Shown here: piece by piece, positions 22,092-27,900 of the stretch | Position numbering within the stretch: the stretch's first letter is position 1 | How the letters are laid out: each line of letters opens with the position of its first letter | Origin: Patescibacteria group bacterium UBA3458 | GTDB lineage: Bacteria; Patescibacteriota; Minisyncoccia; Phycocordibacterales; UBA2100 | Reading direction: 5' to 3' | NCBI GenBank assembly: GCA_002378745.1 | Contig: DFRR01000005.1 | Location: 1-27,900, forward strand | DNA: 27,900 bases | Program-made: the position numbers and the translations under genes | Notes under the pieces: generated by a model | The model's input: the letters and a program-made list of their open reading frames with translations, nothing else | Database searches by the model: none | Told to the model about the DNA's origin: nothing

Positions 22092-22271
22092 TAAAAGAGC
22101 ACGTGTCAAAATCCGGGTTCCCGAGCCGAGCGACACGTAGTCGTCGGTGAGGCATCGAGCTGGAGACCGAGGTGTAGCCGCGCTACAGTGAGGTCGAAGC
22201 GAGTGTGCCGCAACCAGACCACGGGTTGCACAGGCAGGGAGAGGTTTTGTCGCGTGCTCTAGAGACCAAAA
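22092..22271 (-). ncRNA. Candidate rod-shaped small RNA (6S-like architecture)
   Basis: The stretch 22096-22260 is one long imperfect palindrome centred near 22180. Closing arms AGAGCACGTGTCAAAA and TTTTGTCGCGTGCTCT pair in 14-15 of 16 positions, the apical hairpin is TGTAGC CGC GCTACA, and intermediate blocks such as GTCG...GGCA match their counterparts. On the minus strand a TATACT box (22283-22278) precedes it by about 7 nt and the final stem runs into TTTT, so the transcript would be about 180 nt. That size and single-rod fold resemble 6S RNA, but I see no diagnostic 6S sequence. SRP and tmRNA motifs are absent. Confidence 0.45.
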
Positions 22272-22277
22272 TGCTCT

Positions 22278-22285
22278 AGTATAGT
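22278..22285. promoter_or_regulatory. Overlapping divergent -10 boxes (rod RNA and HAD gene)
   Basis: AGTATAGT gives TATACT leftward (22283-22278) for the putative rod RNA and TATAGT rightward (22280-22285), 8 nt before the HAD gene ATG. It is a second shared -10 element of the same type as at 20912. Confidence 0.5.
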
Positions 22286-22293
22286 GGGTATAT

Positions 22294-22773
22294 ATGCGCA
22301 CGCTATGCAAGAAATACAGCTGGCACGAAGTTATGCAGCGAGACATCCGTGATCACACTATCATACTCGACATCGACGGCGTTCTCATGGCTGATGCCGA
22401 GAGTACTATAGATCCACAGATTGCCAGCTACATCGCTACTCTTAAAGAACATAATGATATTTTTATCGTATCAAACTCCTTTCGTGATGCGCGCTGCGCC
22501 TATGCTGCAGAAGCACTTGGTCTTCCATGGATAGACTCCCCTTTTAAGAAGCCGAGCGTGAGTATTCTCAACTACATGCAGTACGATCACGCAAAACCAA
22601 TGCTGGTTATCGGTGACAAGTTACTCACCGACGGCATCTTTGCGCTTCGTATCGGTGCTGAGCCGGTTATGTTACATCGACGTACATCACCAAAAGACCG
22701 TATTGTTATAAAACTTACGTATCTCCTTGACGACATCGCCTACTCGCTCGTGCGACTCTGGTACACTCGATAA
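22294..22773 (+). CDS. HAD-superfamily phosphatase, YqeG/GEP4-like
   Basis: A 159-residue HAD phosphatase. Motif I is LDIDGVL (D26, D28), motif II VSNS (S60), motif III the lysine in FKKPSV (K85/K86) and motif IV VIGDKLLTDGIF (D108, D113). The short size and the GDxLLTDxxF form of motif IV match the YqeG/GEP4 branch, in which GEP4 dephosphorylates phosphatidylglycerophosphate. Convergent overlap of 34 bp with pgsA, which makes that substrate, supports the same role here (inference). ATG 22294 lies 8 nt from TATAGT, implying a leaderless message; ATG 22333 is the alternative. The C-terminal region contains LTYLLDDIAYSLVRLWY, a possible amphipathic membrane contact. Confidence 0.8.
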   Translation: MRTLCKKYSWHEVMQRDIRDHTIILDIDGVLMADAESTIDPQIASYIATLKEHNDIFIVSNSFRDARCAYAAEALGLPWIDSPFKKPSVSILNYMQYDHAKPMLVIGDKLLTDGIFALRIGAEPVMLHRRTSPKDRIVIKLTYLLDDIAYSLVRLWYTR

Positions 22774-23294
22774 AAGATCTGCGCATATTGCCCTGCGCTT
22801 ATATACGCACACGCGAGTGCTGTTAATGAAAGCAGCATCGTCATTGCACGTAATAGTTCGTTTGTTCCGAGTGCGAGTTCAAGCAGTGCACTTATAACAG
22901 TCAAAAATATCAGTGTCGTTTTCACTTTTGCGGTAAAGATTGCCGGAATGACGACGCTTGATGCGAGTGACGCACGGACACCATCAATTACTAAATCTCG
23001 CACAATGAGCAGTAGTATAATCACTGGCGCAATCACTCCTGCTGGATACAACAATATAAGAAATACGAAGGTGAGCACTTTGTCTGAGAGCGGATCAAAT
23101 ATCTTCCCAAAGTCAGACTCTGTATGAAAACGACGAGCAAGATACCCATCGAAGAAATCAGTGAGCGCCGCTACTATGAATAGTGCAAGTAAATACGCAT
23201 AGAGGTTAGTCGGCGCAAACGGAACCAATGCAATTGCGACTATAGTAAGTGCAATGCGTAAAATCGTGAGGATGTTTGGAATCTGTGTATACAT
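22740..23294 (-). CDS. pgsA: CDP-diacylglycerol-glycerol-3-phosphate 3-phosphatidyltransferase
   Basis: A 184-residue CDP-alcohol phosphotransferase with five or six helices. The diagnostic motif DG..AR..(8)..G...D...D is intact at residues 49-71 (FFDGYLARRFHTESDFGKIFDPLSDK). It starts MYTQIPNILTILRI, the usual PgsA N-terminus. PgsA joins CDP-diacylglycerol with glycerol-3-phosphate to give phosphatidylglycerophosphate at the cytosolic membrane face. It follows the lipid kinase gene by 4 nt and shares 34 bp with the convergent HAD gene. Head-group specificity among CDP-alcohol transferases is not absolute; PgsA is the best call from overall pattern. Confidence 0.9.
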   Translation of the reverse strand: MYTQIPNILTILRIALTIVAIALVPFAPTNLYAYLLALFIVAALTDFFDGYLARRFHTESDFGKIFDPLSDKVLTFVFLILLYPAGVIAPVIILLLIVRDLVIDGVRASLASSVVIPAIFTAKVKTTLIFLTVISALLELALGTNELLRAMTMLLSLTALACAYISAGQYAQIFYRVYQSRTSE

Positions 23295-23298
23295 ACGC

Positions 23299-24219
23299 TT
23301 AGATAACCAGTGTAGCAGCGCTTGGCAATACGGAAAACGTCACCGTATTCCCCAAATCGGTAAACGCGTCTCCATCAATGTGGACTTCGCCGGTGAAATT
23401 GGTGAGTGTGTAACACTCATTTTGAAACCGTGTGTGTCGCAACGTCTGTGAATTTCCGGTGGTGAGATAAAAGTCATATGCCCCACGTAATAAACCAAGT
23501 GGGTTTCTGTTATGCAGTGTGATGCAATGCAAGTTGGTGTCGTTTGGTGCAATGCCACGTGCCGGTGTTAACCCTGCAATATTAAGATGATTACAAATAA
23601 TGACACTGTGCGTTTCTATCGCCTGCCTGTCAGTACCTGCCATTGTAAATTTTTCTTTCTCGTATGAGTGTCTGAATAACGATGGGAAAGACAATAGATA
23701 CGCGAGTGCGCCAAAGCGTTTTTTTGTATGCCGTTTGGTTTCCACCACAATACGTGACAGTGTCCCAAAGCTCACCATGATGAAAAAGACGTATCTATTG
23801 TTTACGAGCCCGAGATCTACCGGTTTAGGTACACCATGCACTGCGCGCGACAGCGCGCGACGAAGTCCGAATGGAAGTTTGAATGAAAGTGCGGTTACGT
23901 TCGCACTACCAAGCGGCAGAAACGCAACCGGACAGACTTTAAGCAAGTCGTGTTCCCAGAGCTTCTGGAATACCAGCCGCAGTGTGCCGTCGCCGCCAGC
24001 GGCAATAAAACGTACCTCGTCGTATTCCGCCACTTTCTGCAAGATATCATCCCAAGAACATCCCTCCATGTCGGTAATCGTGTACGGCAGTTCTCGCTTG
24101 GTGAAAAACTGCTCAATGCGCTCCCGCACCCGTGCGCTGTTACCCCGCCCGGCACGGTCGCTATGAATCACTACGAAGTAGCGTTTATTACCAGTAAGTA
24201 TTTTTGATTCCGATTCCAT
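23299..24219 (-). CDS. Diacylglycerol kinase-family lipid kinase
   Basis: A 306-residue lipid kinase (DAGK catalytic domain). The ATP/phosphate motif is AAGGDGTLR (about residues 79-87 after the chosen start), preceded by RYFVVIHSDRAGRGN, and PLGSANV follows (canonical PLGTxND, so two changes). A C-terminal beta domain includes EVHIDGDAF, the family's substrate side. It would phosphorylate diacylglycerol or a related lipid to the 1-phosphate. Start ATG 24219 is preferred to 24240; either overlaps the CarS-like gene (by 32 or 53 bp). It precedes pgsA by 4 nt. Confidence 0.88.
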   Translation of the reverse strand: MESESKILTGNKRYFVVIHSDRAGRGNSARVRERIEQFFTKRELPYTITDMEGCSWDDILQKVAEYDEVRFIAAGGDGTLRLVFQKLWEHDLLKVCPVAFLPLGSANVTALSFKLPFGLRRALSRAVHGVPKPVDLGLVNNRYVFFIMVSFGTLSRIVVETKRHTKKRFGALAYLLSFPSLFRHSYEKEKFTMAGTDRQAIETHSVIICNHLNIAGLTPARGIAPNDTNLHCITLHNRNPLGLLRGAYDFYLTTGNSQTLRHTRFQNECYTLTNFTGEVHIDGDAFTDLGNTVTFSVLPSAATLVI

Positions 24220-24730
24220 ATGCAAGTGCGTTTGCAACAAGATTAAGGAAGAACGTGGTTACGATAAGCAGCGCTGCTGCAGGTATACTCCATGAGATAA
24301 AAAAGGCGGTTCCGAGAATAAACACCACGATATAGTCTATTTGATCAAGTGGAATGCACGGTGCACCACTTGCTATGCCAAGCTGCCGCTTCATGATGCT
24401 TCCGAGTGCATCGCCAACCATAACGAGTATACCGGCTATGCAACCATAGAAAAGTGCCACGGGAAGCGACGCAAAGGCTGTTGTAGATACCGTCTCCAGT
24501 GGCATTGCAAAGAGATACTGTATATAGGAAACGGCCACTCCTCCAATAACAGCAGCGGCAACGCCGCGCCACGTTTTGTTTCTTCCTAACAATGGTTTTC
24601 CTCGCAGAGAGAGATTCGCGTCGATTGGTCGGTCGAGTGCAGAGAGAAGCTTCAAACGTGCGGCCACAACCGGCATCATATTTGCGGCAAATGCCGGAAG
24701 TGCAAGATACAGCACTTCTACGAGCATCAT
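24188..24730 (-). CDS. CarS-like CDP-lipid synthase (CDP-archaeol synthase family)
   Basis: A 180-residue membrane protein with about five helices. The pattern YLALPAFAANMMPVV, RPID, GKPLLGRNKTWRG, a polar loop with GDALGSIMKRQLGI and the late LDQIDYIVVF matches CarS/DUF46, the CTP:lipid cytidylyltransferases first known from archaea and also found in Patescibacteria. It should make a CDP-lipid from a phosphatidic-acid-like substrate at the membrane. In the same operon lie diacylglycerol kinase (makes the substrate) and pgsA (uses the product), so it probably replaces CdsA here. It overlaps htpX by 4 bp at ATGA and the kinase by 32 bp. Confidence 0.87.
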   Translation of the reverse strand: MMLVEVLYLALPAFAANMMPVVAARLKLLSALDRPIDANLSLRGKPLLGRNKTWRGVAAAVIGGVAVSYIQYLFAMPLETVSTTAFASLPVALFYGCIAGILVMVGDALGSIMKRQLGIASGAPCIPLDQIDYIVVFILGTAFFISWSIPAAALLIVTTFFLNLVANALAYGIGIKNTYW

Positions 24731-25626
24731 ACGCGCTGCTGCATCAGTGCGGCGATGCGCTTCTCAGTTGGTGGATGCGTACTGAAAAGACTACGCATGC
24801 TCTTCCCTGCCTTGCTGTTGCTCCCAAATGGGTTGCTGATGAACAAGTGTGCGGTTGCACCGGACGCGTGCTTCATCGGTTGCTTGTAGCTGCTTATTTT
24901 CTGCAATGCTGAAGCGAGTCCTTCCGGGTATCGTGTAAGGAGTGCGCCTGACGCATCTGCTAGATATTCTCGTTTACGTGACACTGCCAGTTGCATGAGT
25001 TGCGCAATAACCGGACTCAACACAATAAGTGCGATGCCGGCAATCATAAGCGCGGGATGTGCATTGTCATTTCGCTCGCCGCGTCCACCAAAGAGCGTCA
25101 TGTGCCAGAGCATGTCGGTAATAATTGCGATGAAGCCCACGAGTACCACGGCGACCGACATGACAAGAATGTCACGATTACCGATGTGTGAGAGCTCATG
25201 CGCGAGTACGCCTTCCAGTTCTGTCTTGTTAAGTGTTTGCAAGAGTCCGGTCGTTACTGCAACGACCGCCTTTTCAGGATTGCGACCGGTTGCAAATGCA
25301 TTCGGCGCCGGATCCTCAATAATGTAAATCTTTGGCTTTGGAAGCCCTGCTGTGATTGCGAGATTCTCCACTGTGTTGTGTAAGTCCGGATACTGTTCAT
25401 CCGGTGCAAGCTTGGCGTGTGCTGAGGCAATTGCGAGTTTATCGGAAAACCAAAACGACGTTCCATTCATGAAGAGTGCAAATGCGACTGCGACAACGAG
25501 AAGCGCAGGATTGCCGAAGTATTCTGAAACAAACCAGCCAACGGCAGCAACCACCGCAAAAAAGATGACCATGAGCAGCCATGTTTTTCTAATGTTTTGT
25601 GATTGATGTGTGTAGAGTGATGCCAT
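24727..25626 (-). CDS. htpX: HtpX-type membrane zinc metalloprotease
   Basis: A 299-residue M48 protease. Two N-terminal helices (about 14-56), then the cytosolic catalytic region with HELSH (H143, E144, H147) and the downstream glutamate of SRKREYLADASG as the third zinc ligand, with two more hydrophobic segments between (about 155-205). It ends RIAALMQQRV. HtpX degrades damaged membrane proteins under stress. It follows the MazG-type gene by 2 nt and overlaps the CarS-like start by 4 bp. lemA and htpX are commonly neighbours in bacteria. Confidence 0.95.
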   Translation of the reverse strand: MASLYTHQSQNIRKTWLLMVIFFAVVAAVGWFVSEYFGNPALLVVAVAFALFMNGTSFWFSDKLAIASAHAKLAPDEQYPDLHNTVENLAITAGLPKPKIYIIEDPAPNAFATGRNPEKAVVAVTTGLLQTLNKTELEGVLAHELSHIGNRDILVMSVAVVLVGFIAIITDMLWHMTLFGGRGERNDNAHPALMIAGIALIVLSPVIAQLMQLAVSRKREYLADASGALLTRYPEGLASALQKISSYKQPMKHASGATAHLFISNPFGSNSKAGKSMRSLFSTHPPTEKRIAALMQQRV

Positions 25627-25628
25627 AT

Positions 25629-25967
25629 TTATTCTTGTACTGACTCAAGAAAGACCCGCTCGGTGAAGCCGCCGCGTTTTGCTCGTCGACTTTCCTGAAT
25701 GCGCGCAAGCTCTTCGCGAGAAATACCGAATTCAACCAGAATGGCGTCAAAGACTTCCGCTACATCTGCCAGCTTTTTAATAAGCTCCTCTTGGTTTTCG
25801 GTATCGTACCCTGCTTGTCGAACCTCCTCAGCTTCCTCTATCAGCTTATAGAGTAATTCGCGTCGGTACTCATCGGTATCCATCGTCCGCACATTTGGCA
25901 CTTCGCCATTTTCCCGAATGATAGTCGGTATGTTGTCACGAACGAGTTTTCCGTACCGCTTTGCCAT
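25629..25967 (-). CDS. Phosphoribosyl-ATP pyrophosphohydrolase-like (MazG superfamily) protein
   Basis: A 112-residue helical protein starting MAKRYGKLVRDNIPTIIRENGE, a signature of the house-cleaning branch near HisE. The acidic metal ligands are in KLIEEAEEV and KLADVAEVFDAI. It should cleave nucleotide triphosphates or analogues to pyrophosphate. No histidine biosynthesis gene is nearby, so a HisE role is unlikely. It sits between lemA (5-nt gap) and htpX (2-nt gap) in the lipid/stress operon. Confidence 0.88.
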   Translation of the reverse strand: MAKRYGKLVRDNIPTIIRENGEVPNVRTMDTDEYRRELLYKLIEEAEEVRQAGYDTENQEELIKKLADVAEVFDAILVEFGISREELARIQESRRAKRGGFTERVFLESVQE

Positions 25968-25972
25968 CTGCG

Positions 25973-26533
25973 TTAGAATTGTACTTTCACCGGCTCACGT
26001 GCTGCAGCATCAACCTCGTCGAGCTCAAAGAACTCTCGTTCCTTGAACTTAAATCCGCCAGCAATGACATTGCCCGGAAATGATTGTATTGCGGTGTTCA
26101 AGTCGCGCACGTTGGTGTTGTAGAAACGGCGAGCTGCTTGAATTTTGTTTTCAGTATCGGTGAGCTCTCGCTGTAGTTCAGCAAAGTTCTGGTTCGCTTT
26201 CAAGTCAGGGTAATTTTCTGAAACGGCAAACAGCGACTTAAGTGCACCGGTGAGCATGTTTTCTGCTTCTTGTTTGTCGTGTACACCTGTTGCATTCATT
26301 GCGCGTGTACGCATTTCAGTAACTTCGCTAAATGTTGACTTCTCGTGTGCAGCGTACCCCTTCACGGTTTCAATAAGGTTTGGAATGAGGTCGTACCGAC
26401 GCTTTAACTGCACGTCGATGTCTGCCCACGCTTCATCGGTGCGGTTTACGAGACGCACGAACGAGTTGTACGCCCAGATAATCCACACTGCGAGCACAGC
26501 TACGATAATTCCTATAATAAGTCCGGTATTCAT
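25973..26533 (-). CDS. lemA: LemA family membrane protein
   Basis: A 186-residue protein with one N-terminal helix (LIIGIIVAVLAVWIIWAYN) and a long helical domain. The family hallmarks are NSFVRLVNRTDEAWADIDVQLKRRYDLIPNLI, TVKGYAAHE, the NQNFAELQRELTDTENKI stretch and RRFYNTNVRDLN. LemA proteins have an unknown biochemical role but are often next to HtpX. It appears to be the first gene of a six-gene run (lemA, pyrophosphohydrolase, htpX, CarS-like, lipid kinase, pgsA) with gaps of 5 nt or less or overlaps. The TATACT box at 26569-26574 gives a leader near 27-30 nt. Confidence 0.95.
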   Translation of the reverse strand: MNTGLIIGIIVAVLAVWIIWAYNSFVRLVNRTDEAWADIDVQLKRRYDLIPNLIETVKGYAAHEKSTFSEVTEMRTRAMNATGVHDKQEAENMLTGALKSLFAVSENYPDLKANQNFAELQRELTDTENKIQAARRFYNTNVRDLNTAIQSFPGNVIAGGFKFKEREFFELDEVDAAAREPVKVQF

Positions 26534-26568
26534 ACTACATCTCTAATTTCTTAATAAATTGTTTTTTT

Positions 26569-26574
26569 AGTATA
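26569..26574 (-). promoter_or_regulatory. -10 box of the lemA-to-pgsA operon
   Basis: TATACT on the minus strand, followed by an A-rich leader with weak AGAG near the lemA ATG. Confidence 0.5.
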
Positions 26575-26585
26575 CCACGAAGCTG

Positions 26586-27560
26586 CTAGTGAGTGGTAAC
26601 CTGTTGCGGTGGTGTGCCACCGTCGAAAAATATCTGTATATTTTCTGAAGCAATTTCTGACATTTTTTCTCTCGTTTCCTGTGTTGCAGAAGCCATATGC
26701 GGTGTAAGGACTACATTTTCGAGTTCTGACAGTCCTGGAGTGAGCTGTGGCTCGTGCTCAAATACATCAAGTGCTGCACCGCGTATGCGCTTCTCAATTA
26801 ATGCTGTGGTAAGCGCCGCTTCGTCAATAACCGGACCGCGGGAAGTGTTAATCACATATGCCGACGGTTTCATTCGTGCAATCCGTTCAGCACTCAACAA
26901 GTGATGCGTGGATTCGAGCAATGGCACATGCAAACTCAACACGTCTGCCTGTACACATACATCTTCGAGTTCGTCGCAATACTCTGCATGCAGCTCATCG
27001 TCAAGAAACGCATTCGGCTGCATGTCGGTGTACACAATGCGCATGCCGAGTCCCTTCTGAGCAATTTCTGCAACGCGTCTTCCAATTCTTCCTGCCCCGA
27101 CGATACCGAGTATTTTGTTTTTTGCATCTGTCCCGAGGAACAACATAGGATCCCAGCCCTTATATGCCCCACGACGAACAAAGCGGTCACCTTCCGCAAC
27201 ACGAGACAACACTGCAAGCATAAGTGCGATAGTATGTTCCGCCACTGAATCGGTAAGTACATCAGGTGTGTTGGTTACTACAATGCCGCGTTTGGCAGCC
27301 TCACTGAGGTTAATGTTCTCGTAACCAACCGCATAATTCGCGACTATTCGTATGTTTGGTGCCGCATCAAATACGTCCGTATCAATAGTATCCGTAAGTA
27401 GACACAGAAGCGCGTCAGGATTGTGCTTTCGCAACGCTTCCAACAACTCATCTTTGGTGAGCGCATCCCGTTTAGCACTGACTGCTACCGTATGTCCTGC
27501 GTCCTCAAGGGTGACGAGTCCCGTATCGGGAATCTGTCGTGTTACATAAATATGTGCCAC
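26586..27560 (-). CDS. D-2-hydroxyacid dehydrogenase (glyoxylate reductase-like)
   Basis: A 324-residue NAD(P)-dependent dehydrogenase with the full family pattern: catalytic domain split around residues 1-100 and 290-324, Rossmann motif GIVGAGRIGRR (GxGxxG), the conserved NTSRGPVIDE with the active-site Arg, the glutamate in DVFEHEP, and the catalytic His in LTPHMASAT. The substrate could be glyoxylate, hydroxypyruvate or another 2-oxoacid. It follows the aldolase gene by 8 nt on the same strand, so both are probably in one operon. Confidence 0.92.
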   Translation of the reverse strand: MAHIYVTRQIPDTGLVTLEDAGHTVAVSAKRDALTKDELLEALRKHNPDALLCLLTDTIDTDVFDAAPNIRIVANYAVGYENINLSEAAKRGIVVTNTPDVLTDSVAEHTIALMLAVLSRVAEGDRFVRRGAYKGWDPMLFLGTDAKNKILGIVGAGRIGRRVAEIAQKGLGMRIVYTDMQPNAFLDDELHAEYCDELEDVCVQADVLSLHVPLLESTHHLLSAERIARMKPSAYVINTSRGPVIDEAALTTALIEKRIRGAALDVFEHEPQLTPGLSELENVVLTPHMASATQETREKMSEIASENIQIFFDGGTPPQQVTTH

Positions 27561-27568
27561 AGTTGTTT

Positions 27569-27900
27569 CTAAAGATCACTAAATAATCGTAATCGCTCGA
27601 GCACTGTTTGCGTAACCGCGTCACGCCCTTTGTTGAGGTACCGATACGGTGCGACCTCATCGGGATTCTCGGCGAGTGCCGCTTCTATTCCCTTGCGGTA
27701 TGCAACGCGTATCTCAGTATTGATGTGCACGACGTTCATACCTGCCTGAATCGCCTTGACGAAATCTTCATCGGTAATACCTGAGCCACCATGCAGTACC
27801 ATTCCTGCCTCGTTTCCTATGCTCTGTCGAATAACGGTAATAAGTTCAATGTTGAGATTCGGATTTGCACGCCCCTTGAGCATACCGTGCAAATTCCCTA
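27569..27900 (-). CDS. fba: Class II fructose-bisphosphate aldolase, 3' part (truncated by window)
   Basis: The C-terminal 110 residues of a class II aldolase, running off the right edge. Seen are GNLHGMLKG, IELI, VLHGGSGI (phosphate-binding glycine stretch) and VVHINTEI, the standard class II barrel end. It cleaves fructose 1,6-bisphosphate with a divalent metal, in glycolysis or gluconeogenesis. The real start lies outside the window. It is followed by the D-2-hydroxyacid dehydrogenase gene after 8 nt. Confidence 0.93.
   Translation of the reverse strand, partial: GNLHGMLKGRANPNLNIELITVIRQSIGNEAGMVLHGGSGITDEDFVKAIQAGMNVVHINTEIRVAYRKGIEAALAENPDEVAPYRYLNKGRDAVTQTVLERLRLFSDL

Noticed and set aside
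22092..22271. SRP RNA or tmRNA at the rod palindrome
   Set aside because: I see neither the SRP core GGUCAGG/GGAAGGAGCAGCC nor a tRNA-like T arm and acceptor, so both were set aside.
1..27900. Alternative genetic code (TGA as Gly) or CRISPR array
   Set aside because: Several genes end at TGA with correct family lengths and no long frame needs TGA read-through. No regularly spaced repeats are present.

Overview
The window reads as chromosomal DNA from a Candidate Phyla Radiation bacterium (Patescibacteria, most likely a Parcubacteria/Kaiserbacteria-type lineage). The reasons are the gene content (a large O-antigen-ligase/TPR protein, an adenosylcobalamin-type ribonucleotide reductase, a LemA-HtpX cluster, a CarS-like CDP-lipid synthase, a cupredoxin with a YHNH motif, many tiny membrane proteins), the mid-range base composition, and the compact layout. 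All long frames read cleanly in the standard code, with TGA used as stop. The lineage is inferred from family knowledge, not from a database search.

Layout. 1-600: tRNA-Arg and a glutaredoxin. 690-3470: small membrane proteins, an FtsB/DivIC-like protein and lepA. 3654-7830: murJ and an O-antigen-ligase-like TPR protein, both cell-envelope functions. 7913-8420: rnpB on the minus strand, carrying an unusual heptad-repeat insertion. 8516-11554: a MazG-type pyrophosphohydrolase and ribonucleotide reductase, separated by a long palindromic intergenic stretch. 11656-13284: DUF192, an RluB/RsuA-type pseudouridine synthase and DUF1761. 13381-13798: a self-contained unit of promoter, tiny aromatic-rich leader ORF, apparent attenuator and a 55-residue zinc-ribbon gene. 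13802-18274: DUF218, a flavodoxin-fold oxidoreductase, an aminotransferase, and an MscS/cupredoxin/DoxX cluster. 18367-20903: msrB-msrA, a secreted membrane-anchored protein with a hairpin on its start codon, and mscL fused to a zinc ribbon. 20986-22271: two small genes, tRNA-Ser with a 3' tRNA remnant beside it, and a 165-nt rod-shaped palindrome likely to be an RNA gene. 22294-26533: a phospholipid head-group module (HAD phosphatase, PgsA, diacylglycerol kinase, CarS-like) joined to htpX, a pyrophosphohydrolase and lemA. 26586-27900: a D-2-hydroxyacid dehydrogenase and the 3' end of class II fructose-bisphosphate aldolase.

How the parts work together. The four lipid genes could convert diacylglycerol to phosphatidic acid, CDP-diacylglycerol, phosphatidylglycerophosphate and phosphatidylglycerol, which would suit a host-dependent cell that scavenges lipids. 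MsrA, MsrB, glutaredoxin, the cupredoxin and DoxX suggest redox-stress handling; MscS and MscL are osmotic valves. MurJ and FtsB/DivIC serve wall growth and division.

Expression signals follow a striking rule. About a dozen genes have a TATAnT-type -10 box only 4-9 nt before the ATG and no Shine-Dalgarno sequence, implying leaderless mRNAs. A few small accessory genes instead have strong AGGAGG ribosome-binding sites. Some divergent genes appear to share a palindromic -10 box.
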